Source of the DNA: Streptomycetaceae bacterium
Lineage (GTDB): Bacteria > Actinomycetota > Actinomycetes > Nanopelagicales > Nanopelagicaceae
Length of the DNA stretch: 12,647 bases
Direction: 5' to 3'
Assembly (NCBI GenBank): GCA_027488165.1
Contig: JAIYCF010000130.1
Span: 1-12,647, forward strand
Shown here: piece by piece, positions 6,182-12,647 of the stretch
Layout: each line of letters begins with the position of its first letter
How positions within the stretch are numbered: position 1 is the first letter of the stretch
The notes under the pieces: generated by a model
What the model saw: only the letters and a program-made list of their open reading frames with translations
What the model was told of the DNA's origin: nothing
The model's database searches: none
Program-made: the position numbers and the translations under genes

Positions 6182-6907
6182 TTAGTTGGTATTAACGATC
6201 TTAAAGGCTTCAGCGATACGACCTTCAGGCAAACCGCCTATGCCAGCGTTACGTTGACCCCACTCGCGCACCATATTTTCAAGTTCCTTGTTGTGCGCAG
6301 TCTGTGATGCATGTGCATGGAGCGCCTTCATCTTTAAATCAAAGGTGTCGGTGATATCTACCCAGTGGTCTGGATTCGCAAAACCCATCATCCAAACTTC
6401 TTTCACGCGGTGCGGTTGCAAGCCTTCGTTCTCAAGCAAGTCGGTAAATGCAAAAGGATTTCGCGCATCTGGGTAAACCGCTTGAATCGCAGCTTCACCT
6501 GCAGCTAGATGATCTGGGTGGCTAGCGCCGATGCGATCCCAATTGCGTTCTGGTGATTGGCAGACCATGCGATCTGGTTTGCTGATTCGAATTTGGCGGA
6601 CGATATCTTTGCGAAGCCCAAGAGTTGGTTCGAGATGGCCATCTACATAATTTAAAAATGTAATGTCAGTGACGCCGATAGCTGCACCTGCTGCGCGTTG
6701 TTCGCGTTGGCGGATCGCCGGCATCTCTTCTTTGGTAAATCCTGATTCTTCGCCGCCTTGATCACCATTTGTGCAGAAAACGTAGGCGACCTCGATGCCC
6801 TCTTTGACCCACTGGGCGATAGTTCCGGATGCGCCAAAATCAGAGTCATCGGGATGTGCGTTGATGACTAGTACGCGCTTTATCTCTGAATTTGGTAGCG
6901 GCTCCAT
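6182..6907 (-). CDS. PIG-L/LmbE-family metal-dependent deacetylase
   Basis: A 241-residue zinc hydrolase of the PIG-L (LmbE) superfamily, whose members remove N-acyl groups from amino sugars, as in MshB and Mca of mycothiol metabolism. Motif 1 is AHPDDSDFG with H18, D20 and D21; motif 2 is SHPDH with H130 and H133; a later H-A-S-Q (199-202) matches the third family motif. H18, D21 and H133 are the expected zinc ligands and D20 the general base. It does not resemble mycobacterial MshB closely in sequence or length, so I do not call a mycothiol role; the substrate is unknown. The start at 6907 is chosen because the family begins just before VLVINAHPDD; longer upstream reading overlaps pcrA. No Shine-Dalgarno is visible, and a TAGGCT 8 nt upstream suggests a leaderless mRNA. 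It is the only - strand gene between two + strand blocks, and its end is 4 bp from the end of the cyclophilin gene. Confidence 0.9.
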   Translation of the reverse strand: MEPLPNSEIKRVLVINAHPDDSDFGASGTIAQWVKEGIEVAYVFCTNGDQGGEESGFTKEEMPAIRQREQRAAGAAIGVTDITFLNYVDGHLEPTLGLRKDIVRQIRISKPDRMVCQSPERNWDRIGASHPDHLAAGEAAIQAVYPDARNPFAFTDLLENEGLQPHRVKEVWMMGFANPDHWVDITDTFDLKMKALHAHASQTAHNKELENMVREWGQRNAGIGGLPEGRIAEAFKIVNTN

Positions 6908-6935
6908 GACAGTTAAGCCTAATAGACTCCGCGCC
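6908..6935. promoter_or_regulatory. 28-bp divergent promoter region, both sides apparently leaderless
   Basis: On the + strand TAGACT (6923-6928) lies 7 nt before the pcrA ATG. On the - strand TAGGCT (6921-6916) lies 8 nt before the ATG of the PIG-L gene. The two -10 candidates are separated by a single base. Neither ATG has a Shine-Dalgarno, and both distances place transcription start at or next to the A of ATG. Any -35 elements would have to lie inside the opposite coding sequence. Confidence 0.55.
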
Positions 6936-9179
6936 ATGGTTGATACGCAAGCGCTACTGGCGGGGCTCAATCCGCAGCAGCAGAAAGCGGTCGCCCATGA
7001 AGGAGCACCTCTTTTGGTGGTGGCAGGTGCAGGATCTGGAAAGACGCGAGTTCTCACTCGTCGTATCGCTTACTTAATGGCAGCGCGCGAAGTTAAACCT
7101 TACGAAATTTTAGCGATCACCTTTACCAATAAAGCTGCCGGCGAGATGAAAGATCGCGTCACCGAACTAGTCGGTCCCGTCGCAAAATCAATGTGGGTTT
7201 CAACTTTCCACTCTGCTTGCGTTCGATTGCTTCGCCAAGAGATCGAACGCTTGGGATACAGCAGCACATTTAGCATCTACGACTCCGCTGATTCACAGAA
7301 GTTGATATCGCGGGTGATGGAGACGCTAAACCTAGATCCCAAGCGCTATCCCGCGCGCCAATTTCAATCACTTATTTCTAATGCCAAGAACGAGCTACAA
7401 ACTCCTTATCAATATCTATCCGCGGCCCAAAACCAATTCGAAACCATCGTTGCCGATGTTTACACGATGTATGAAAAAAGGCTGCAGCAAGCTAACGCTT
7501 TAGATTTTGATGATCTGATCATGAAAACTGTTCAGGTCTTGCAACAATTCCCTGAGACGAAAGCGCGTTTTCGTTCTCGTTTTCGCCACATCTTGGTCGA
7601 TGAGTACCAGGACACCAACCATGCGCAATATGTTTTAGTTAAAGAGCTCACCGGCACTGAAGGCGATGGCTTTCCGGTTGCCGAGCTTTGCGTGGTGGGA
7701 GATGCCGACCAATCTATCTATGGTTTCCGCGGGGCAACGATCCGAAACATCTTGCAGTTCGAGGTTGATTACCCGAACGCAGCCACCGTATTGCTCGAAC
7801 AAAATTACCGTTCAACGCAAAACATACTCAACGCTGCAAATGCCGTGATCACTCAGAATGAATCTCGTAAAGAGAAGAACCTGTGGTCTGATGCCGGTGC
7901 TGGTGCACCGCTAGTTGGTTATGTCGCCGAATCCGAATACGACGAAGCCGAGTTTGTTAAGAGTGAGATCCGTTCACTACAAGATATGGGTTACTCAAAT
8001 CCAGGTGATACTGCGGTTTTCTATCGCACAAATGCCCAATCTCGTATCTTTGAAGAAATCTTTATGCGCGCGGCTATCCCTTACAAAGTGGTCGGAGGCT
8101 TGCGCTTCTACGAACGTAAAGAGGTTAAGGATTTACTGGCTTATTTGCGAGTACTGGCAAACCCAAATGATGAAGTATCACTGCGCCGCATTATCAACTT
8201 TCCGAAACGTGGCATCGGCGATCGCGCACTTGAAGAAGTAGAAATATTTGCACAAGCTCAAGGAATTTCATTTTGGCACGCCTTATTGCGGGTCACCGAG
8301 GCAACTAGCGTTCCAAACAAGGCTGCCCACTCGATCGGAACCTTTACCTCGATGCTTACCGCCCTCGCAGTATTGGTTGAAGCGAAAACAAAACCCTCAG
8401 TAATCATTGAAGCAGTGCTCGAGCAATCCGGTCTGTTAACGGAATTAGAAGCAAGTACCGACCCTCAAGATGAAGTCCGCGTGGAAAACTTAAAAGAACT
8501 TGTCTCGGCATCTATGGAATACGAAGAACGTCCCTTTGAAGAACTAGGTGAAGATGAAGAAATTTCACTCTCTGGATTCCTCGAAAAAGTTTCGCTAGTT
8601 GCCGATGCTGATGAAATCCCGGACGGTGAGGACCACGGGGGAGTCGTTACTTTGATGACGTTGCATACCGCCAAAGGTCTGGAATTCCCAACGGTATTTC
8701 TCACCGGTATGGAAGACGGAATCTTTCCGCATGCCCGCACCTTGGATGATCCAAAAGAGATCGAAGAAGAACGTCGCTTGGCATACGTTGGTTTAACGCG
8801 CGCTGAAAAGCGTTTATATATTTCGCGCGCCGAATATCGCTTAACTTTCGGAACTCCGAAGTACAACCCAGGTTCACGTTTCCTAGATGAAATTCCAACA
8901 ACGTTAATCGAATGGAAGAACGAAGCGCGTTCTTCATCATCATCTGGAAGTTCTGGACTTCGTCGTCGCACACCAACAACTCCACCACCGCGCGCCACCG
9001 GCAAAACATCTTCGGCGATGGTTCTAGAAGTTGGCCAGCGTGTGTCACATGACACATTCGGACTCGGCACAGTTGTGGCCCTTGCAGGCGAAGGCGATAA
9101 ATCAGAGGCAACGATCAACTTCGGCCAATACGGTGAAAAACGCCTCTTGCTCCGCTACGCCCCAGTTGTGGTTTTGTAG
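6936..9179 (+). CDS. pcrA: ATP-dependent DNA helicase PcrA/UvrD1 (superfamily 1A)
   Basis: A 747-residue 3'-5' SF1A helicase acting in nucleotide excision repair and in clearing proteins and recombination intermediates from DNA. All helicase motifs are present in order: Q-motif region LNPQQQKAV (11-19), Walker A GAGSGKT (31-37), TFTNKAAGEMK, STFHS, Walker B DEYQDT (about 222-227), GDADQSIYGFRGA (about 255), NYRST (about 290), TLHTAKGLEF (about 575) and YVGLTRA (about 617). A Ser/Pro/Thr-rich linker (about 667-696) leads to a compact beta-rich C-terminal domain (VGQRVSHDTFGLGTV), as in PcrA and mycobacterial UvrD1. The length is normal. An in-frame reading frame extends back to 6795, but the homologous N-terminus starts at ATG 6936 and the extension is antisense to the PIG-L gene. 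The TAGACT box 7 nt upstream indicates a leaderless message. Confidence 0.96.
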   Translation: MVDTQALLAGLNPQQQKAVAHEGAPLLVVAGAGSGKTRVLTRRIAYLMAAREVKPYEILAITFTNKAAGEMKDRVTELVGPVAKSMWVSTFHSACVRLLRQEIERLGYSSTFSIYDSADSQKLISRVMETLNLDPKRYPARQFQSLISNAKNELQTPYQYLSAAQNQFETIVADVYTMYEKRLQQANALDFDDLIMKTVQVLQQFPETKARFRSRFRHILVDEYQDTNHAQYVLVKELTGTEGDGFPVAELCVVGDADQSIYGFRGATIRNILQFEVDYPNAATVLLEQNYRSTQNILNAANAVITQNESRKEKNLWSDAGAGAPLVGYVAESEYDEAEFVKSEIRSLQDMGYSNPGDTAVFYRTNAQSRIFEEIFMRAAIPYKVVGGLRFYERKEVKDLLAYLRVLANPNDEVSLRRIINFPKRGIGDRALEEVEIFAQAQGISFWHALLRVTEATSVPNKAAHSIGTFTSMLTALAVLVEAKTKPSVIIEAVLEQSGLLTELEASTDPQDEVRVENLKELVSASMEYEERPFEELGEDEEISLSGFLEKVSLVADADEIPDGEDHGGVVTLMTLHTAKGLEFPTVFLTGMEDGIFPHARTLDDPKEIEEERRLAYVGLTRAEKRLYISRAEYRLTFGTPKYNPGSRFLDEIPTTLIEWKNEARSSSSSGSSGLRRRTPTTPPPRATGKTSSAMVLEVGQRVSHDTFGLGTVVALAGEGDKSEATINFGQYGEKRLLLRYAPVVVL

Positions 9180-9255
9180 CCATTTCCAAGGATTAGGATT
9201 ACCCATATCCGCTAGCGCAAAGACGAGCTAGTAATTCTTCGAATGGTTGTTATCT

Positions 9256-10422
9256 GTGGATCTCTTTGAATATCAAGCACGTGACCTCTTTGAAAAGCAC
9301 AACGTTCCAGTTCTTGGCGGCGCTGTTGCAACTACCGCTGATGAAGCCTTCGCTGCAGCATCTGCCATGGGTGGAAAAGTTGTCGTTAAAGCACAAGTAA
9401 AAGTTGGCGGTCGCGGAAAAGCGGGCGGCGTAAAACTTGCAGTTGATGCAAACGATGCCAAAGAGAAAGCTGGCGCCATTCTCGGAATGGATATTAAGGG
9501 CCACACCGTTCACAAAGTGATGATCGCTCAAGCAGCGCCAATCGTGGACGAGTACTACATTTCAATTTTGCTTGACCGTTCAAACCGCACATTCCTTGTC
9601 ATGGCATCTGTTGCCGGCGGAATGGATATCGAAGAAGTTGCACATACTGCACCTGAAAAGTTGGCCAAGGTTCCAGTAACTGCAGTTGAGGGAATTTCAT
9701 CTGCCAAGGCAAAGGAAATTATCGCCCAAGCGAAGTTCCCGGCAGATATTGCAGATCAAGTTGCTGATGTTCTTGTAAAACTTTGGGAAACATTCCAATC
9801 TGAAGATGCGACTCTTGTTGAAGTCAACCCACTTGTTAAGACCGAAGATGGCCGCATCGTTGCCCTCGATGGCAAGGTCACTCTCGATGAGAACGCAGAA
9901 TTTCGTCAGCCAACACACGAGGCGCTTGTCGATCATGATTCTGCAAATGCTCTCGAATCAGCAGCGAAAGAAAAAGGCCTTAACTACGTAAAGCTTGATA
10001 ACGGTCAGGTTGGAATCATCGGTAACGGTGCAGGTCTGGTTATGTCAACGCTCGATGTTGTTGCATATGCTGGCGAAAAATTTGGTGGCATGCGCCCAGC
10101 AAACTTCCTCGACATCGGAGGCGGTGCATCTGCACAAGTTATGGCCGATGGACTCTCAATTATCTTGGGCGACCCAGATGTGAAGAGCGTTTTTGTAAAT
10201 GTATTTGGCGGAATCACTGCTTGTGACGCTGTAGCAAACGGCATTGTGCAAGCACTGGAACTCCTTGGCGCGAAGGCCACTAAGCCAATCGTTGTGCGCC
10301 TAGATGGCAACAATGTCATTGAAGGTCGCGCAATTTTGAAGGCAGCCAACCACCCGTTGATTGAGCAGGCCGAAACTATGGATGGAGCAGCATCACGCGC
10401 TGCAGAATTGGCGGCAAAGTAA
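9256..10422 (+). CDS. sucC: Succinyl-CoA synthetase beta subunit (ADP-forming type)
   Basis: The 388-residue beta subunit binds nucleotide and, with SucD, interconverts succinyl-CoA and succinate with substrate-level phosphorylation in the TCA cycle. An ATP-grasp fold spans about residues 1-230: VKVGGRGKAGG at 48-58, EVNPL at 189-193 with metal ligands, and D205-G-K. The C-terminal ligase-CoA domain has GNGAGLVM (256-263), LDIGGGA and FGGITACD. I begin at GTG 9256 because SucC proteins start with (M)DLFEYQA; an upstream in-frame TTG at 9247 would add three residues. No Shine-Dalgarno is visible before either start. The 76-bp gap after pcrA contains no promoter I can call with confidence. The stop overlaps the sucD start by one base (TAATG), so the subunits are translationally coupled. 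Confidence 0.96.
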   Translation: MDLFEYQARDLFEKHNVPVLGGAVATTADEAFAAASAMGGKVVVKAQVKVGGRGKAGGVKLAVDANDAKEKAGAILGMDIKGHTVHKVMIAQAAPIVDEYYISILLDRSNRTFLVMASVAGGMDIEEVAHTAPEKLAKVPVTAVEGISSAKAKEIIAQAKFPADIADQVADVLVKLWETFQSEDATLVEVNPLVKTEDGRIVALDGKVTLDENAEFRQPTHEALVDHDSANALESAAKEKGLNYVKLDNGQVGIIGNGAGLVMSTLDVVAYAGEKFGGMRPANFLDIGGGASAQVMADGLSIILGDPDVKSVFVNVFGGITACDAVANGIVQALELLGAKATKPIVVRLDGNNVIEGRAILKAANHPLIEQAETMDGAASRAAELAAK

Positions 10423-11303
10423 TGTCTATCTTTATTAATTCTGCAAGCAAAGTAATCGTGCAGGGAATGACCGGTTCTGAAGGCACCAAGCACACTCGTC
10501 GTATGTTGGCATCAGGCACCAAAGTCGTTGGCGGAGTAACACCAGGTAAGGGTGGACAGTCTGTTGATATTGATGGCCATCAACTTCCAGTCTTCAACAC
10601 CGTTGCTGAGGCAATGGCTGCAACTGGTGCAAATGTTTCCGTTGTATTCGTTCCACCTAAGTTTGCTAAGGCTGCAGTCATCGATGCAATTGATGCGAAG
10701 ATGCCGCTGGTAGTTGTGATTACTGAAGGAATTCCAGTTCACGACTCTGCATACTTCTACGCTTACTCACTTCAAAAGGGCACAACACAGATCATCGGGC
10801 CAAACTGCCCAGGTTTGATCAGCCCAGAACAATCAAATGTCGGAATCATTCCTGCCGATATCACTAAGCGCGGACCAATTGGTTTAGTTTCAAAGTCCGG
10901 AACGCTTACCTACCAAATGATGTACGAACTCCGCGATATTGGATTCTCGACAGCAGTTGGTATCGGTGGAGACCCTGTAATCGGTACAACTCACATCGAT
11001 TGCCTAAAAGCTTTCCAAGATGATCCAGATACAACTGCGATCGTAATGATCGGTGAAATCGGTGGCGATGCTGAAGAACGCGCTGCTGCATTTATCGCTG
11101 AGTACGTAACCAAGCCAGTTGTTGGTTACGTTGCTGGATTTACTGCGCCCGAAGGAAAGACGATGGGCCATGCTGGAGCGATCGTTTCTGGTTCATCTGG
11201 AACTGCGCAAGCAAAGAAAGATGCTCTCGAAGCAGCGGGTGTAAAGGTTGGACAAACTCCAAGTGAAACTGCGCGCTTAATGCGCGCCATACTCGGACGC
11301 TAA
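10422..11303 (+). CDS. sucD: Succinyl-CoA synthetase alpha subunit
   Basis: The 293-residue alpha subunit carries the CoA-binding Rossmann domain and the phosphorylated histidine. Visible are the N-terminal GMTGSEGTKHTRRML stretch (15-29) and GGVTPGKGG (37-45) for CoA binding, IIGPNCPG (124-131), LVSKSGTL (155-162), GIGGDPV (180-186), and the active site MGHAGAIVSG with phospho-His H250. Length is typical for bacterial SucD. Its ATG shares one base with the sucC stop. DUF6350 follows after 7 bp, so sucC-sucD-DUF6350-purH is likely one transcript. No unusual residues are noticed. Confidence 0.97.
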   Translation: MSIFINSASKVIVQGMTGSEGTKHTRRMLASGTKVVGGVTPGKGGQSVDIDGHQLPVFNTVAEAMAATGANVSVVFVPPKFAKAAVIDAIDAKMPLVVVITEGIPVHDSAYFYAYSLQKGTTQIIGPNCPGLISPEQSNVGIIPADITKRGPIGLVSKSGTLTYQMMYELRDIGFSTAVGIGGDPVIGTTHIDCLKAFQDDPDTTAIVMIGEIGGDAEERAAAFIAEYVTKPVVGYVAGFTAPEGKTMGHAGAIVSGSSGTAQAKKDALEAAGVKVGQTPSETARLMRAILGR

Positions 11304-11310
11304 CTCGTAA

Positions 11311-12402
11311 ATGTTGCAACGTGTCCTAGCGGTCTCGTTTGCACAAGTTTTGCGTAGCGTCTTTGTATTCCTTCTGCCTCTGGCATTTATTGCTTTAATT
11401 GCTTGGGCAACAGCCGGAAGTGCGACCGGAAATACTTCAGATCCAATGCGCGCTGCGCTCTGGCTCTGGCTGGGCGCGCACCATATTCCCTTTAACTTAA
11501 GCGGAACAACTGCCGGTTACCTATCTTTCCTTCCGATAGGCGCGATGCTAATTCCATTTTTCGTACTCCGCTCAGGATTTTCAAAAGCGCTAAGTAAATT
11601 GCACGGTGATTTTCACAATGTAAGTACGGTTCGTTCAATATTCGCTGGTCAATATGCACTGGTGGCAACGATTCTTGCTTTATTTAGTAGATCAACCAAC
11701 GTTTCTCCACAGTGGTATCTAACTCCGATATTTACATTTGGGATCGCTTACTTAGCCACTTTGACTGCTGGATCACGAGTTCGAATTTCACAGGCAGCAT
11801 CTTTGGCAACCCGCGTTCTAGCGATCTTGCTCGGATTCTCTTTTATCATTCTTGCAATCTTGATCTTTACAAACACCGCAACCTTTAAAAACATCTCAAT
11901 CGTCTTGCAGCCAGGAATCCTCGGCTCCTTCTTACTCTTTGCCCTAAATGCTTTCTATCTTCCCAATGCAGCGCTATCAATACTCGGATACTTCACCGGA
12001 ACTGGCTTTGCAGTTGGCGCGGGAACTTTGGTCTCGCCATTCACGCATCGCTTAGGTGAACTACCAGCTCTTCCACTGCTATCAGTACTTCCAACAACTT
12101 CTTCGCGATGGGCGCTAACTGCTGTGGCGCTGGTAATTGCAGTTGGCGCCGCGCTAGCGATCTGGGCGCAAAGTTCGAGCACAACAACGTTGGTGCAAAG
12201 CTTTGTTCTGTTGTTGATCGCTACCGCACTTTTAAGTTACCTAGCTAGCGGTTCTTTAATGACTCCTGCCATGAGCGCAGTTGGCTTATCTATTTGGAAG
12301 TTCACGCTATCCATTGCAGTTGAAATTGCCATTGGGATCGCGTTGGTTGTTTTGCTGCCGCAGATAAGAATTCGAACCAATTTTGTGAGGTCTCGTGACT
12401 GA
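11311..12402 (+). CDS. DUF6350 family multi-pass membrane protein
   Basis: A 363-residue integral membrane protein of unknown function. Around nine to ten hydrophobic segments can be seen, roughly at residues 12-36, 68-86, 111-127, 135-155, 167-187, 201-216, 220-240, 268-286, 292-311 and 330-350. A short positively charged C-terminus (R-I-R-T-N-F-V-R-S-R) is likely cytoplasmic. The LPNA (218-221) and G-T-G-F-x-V-G-x-G-T (230-239) motifs lie in the most conserved-looking part. I assign DUF6350 mainly from this topology plus location: actinobacteria such as Mycobacterium and Streptomyces carry this membrane family between sucCD and the pur genes. No enzyme or transporter signature is recognised. 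It starts 7 bp after sucD, and its end overlaps the purH start by 8 bp, so expression is probably coupled to purine synthesis. Confidence 0.82.
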   Translation: MLQRVLAVSFAQVLRSVFVFLLPLAFIALIAWATAGSATGNTSDPMRAALWLWLGAHHIPFNLSGTTAGYLSFLPIGAMLIPFFVLRSGFSKALSKLHGDFHNVSTVRSIFAGQYALVATILALFSRSTNVSPQWYLTPIFTFGIAYLATLTAGSRVRISQAASLATRVLAILLGFSFIILAILIFTNTATFKNISIVLQPGILGSFLLFALNAFYLPNAALSILGYFTGTGFAVGAGTLVSPFTHRLGELPALPLLSVLPTTSSRWALTAVALVIAVGAALAIWAQSSSTTTLVQSFVLLLIATALLSYLASGSLMTPAMSAVGLSIWKFTLSIAVEIAIGIALVVLLPQIRIRTNFVRSRD

Positions 12403-12647
12403 GCGCAAGGTGATTCGCCGCGCTCTCGTAAGCGTTTACGATAAAGATCGTTTACTTGAACTCGGTAAAGTCTTAACCGAAGCCAAGATCGAAATACTTT
12501 CGACTGGTTCGACCGCCAAAACTTTAGTTGAAGCCGGCTACGCGGTATCTGAAGTTAGCTCTTACACAGGTTTTCCAGAGATTATGGATGGTCGCGTCAA
12601 GACGCTGCATCCCAAGATTCACTCAGGCATTTTGGCTGATCAAGGAA
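12395..12647 (+). CDS. purH: PurH, AICAR transformylase/IMP cyclohydrolase, N-terminal part
   Basis: Partial: the first 84 codons, running off the window end. PurH performs the last two steps of de novo IMP synthesis. The visible portion is the start of the MGS-like IMP cyclohydrolase domain: ALVSVYDK (10-17), ILSTGST (34-40), and PEIMDGRVKTLHPKIHSGIL (61-80), where the usual G after the second His is S77. GTG 12395 is the start: the family begins with a few residues before R-R-A-L-V-S-V, and GTGAGG at 12385-12390 serves as a ribosome site 4 nt upstream. The start lies inside the DUF6350 gene in another frame, an 8-bp overlap. PurH supplies the IMP used by guaB earlier in the window. The formyltransferase gene purN, often just upstream in actinobacteria, is absent here. 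Confidence 0.96.
   Translation, partial: MTERKVIRRALVSVYDKDRLLELGKVLTEAKIEILSTGSTAKTLVEAGYAVSEVSSYTGFPEIMDGRVKTLHPKIHSGILADQG

Noticed and set aside
6795..6935. N-terminal extension of pcrA by 47 codons
   Set aside because: The extension is antisense to the PIG-L coding region and unlike any PcrA N-terminus; the homologous start is ATG 6936 with a -10 box just upstream.
6908..7057. 50-codon N-terminal extension of the PIG-L gene
   Set aside because: It is antisense to the start of pcrA, Cys/Ser/Pro-rich, and family members begin immediately before the AHPDD motif.
8465..9118. 217-codon open frame on the - strand
   Set aside because: Lies wholly antisense to the 3' half of pcrA, is Ser/Arg-rich with no recognisable motif, and reflects codon bias of the real gene.
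9190..9201. Tandem GGATTA GGATTA upstream of sucC
   Set aside because: Only two copies of a short unit with no matching sites elsewhere in the gap; probably chance.
9211..9232. Possible hairpin terminator after pcrA (CTAGC at 9212-9216, GCTAG at 9227-9231)
   Set aside because: Only a 5-bp stem with a 10-nt loop and no T-run, so too weak to call.
10005..10493. 162-codon open frame on the - strand across the sucC-sucD junction
   Set aside because: Antisense to two clear enzymes, with no ribosome site or family resemblance.
1..12647. CRISPR array, tRNA/rRNA genes, IS elements or attachment sites
   Set aside because: No regularly spaced repeats, tRNA-like cloverleafs, transposase or integrase genes, or terminal inverted repeats were seen on reading through.

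Overview
The window looks like a streamlined, fairly low-GC actinobacterial chromosome. The evidence is a WhiB-family protein (exclusive to Actinobacteria), a GroEL with a His-rich tail beside it, an actinobacterial GuaB3, the actinobacteria-specific membrane protein DUF6350 between sucD and purH, and very tight gene packing. A freshwater acI/Nanopelagicales-type genome (Planktophila-like) is my best guess, inferred from gene content, compactness and base composition, not from a marker search. Nothing looks recently transferred: no IS elements, integrases, tRNAs, rRNAs or CRISPR arrays are visible.

Layout. 1-252: 3' end of groEL on the + strand, facing whiB3/whiD on the - strand (341-640), with a strong bidirectional terminator between them. 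641-798: divergent regulatory region holding a well-spaced whiB3 promoter, with an inverted repeat in its -35/-10 spacer. 799-1674: MerR-type regulator with an adenosylcobalamin-binding C-terminus and an intact CarH/LitR Wx9EH signature, a likely light sensor. 1719-5509: the guanine-nucleotide operon guaB - guaB3 - guaA, followed directly by a secreted cyclophilin (5512-6177). 6182-6907: a PIG-L/LmbE-type deacetylase on the - strand, divergent from pcrA (6936-9179) across only 28 bp. 9256-11303: sucC-sucD (succinyl-CoA synthetase), then DUF6350 (11311-12402), overlapping the start of purH, which runs off the end.

How the genes fit together. GuaB oxidises IMP to XMP, GuaA aminates XMP to GMP, and PurH makes IMP, so both ends of the window serve purine synthesis. 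SucCD is a TCA-cycle step. WhiB3 (Fe-S redox sensor) and the B12-MerR protein (putative light sensor) form a divergent regulatory pair.

No wholly new system is obvious. The points most worth a second look are: (i) a GuaB with a complete catalytic core but no CBS/Bateman regulatory module, beside a GuaB3 with His in place of the catalytic Cys and no cysteine anywhere; (ii) the B12-type MerR gene divergent from whiB3, with a palindrome in the whiB3 promoter spacer; (iii) a three-armed alternating hairpin at the groEL stop codon; (iv) back-to-back, apparently leaderless divergent promoters for the PIG-L gene and pcrA; (v) absence of purN from its usual place before purH.
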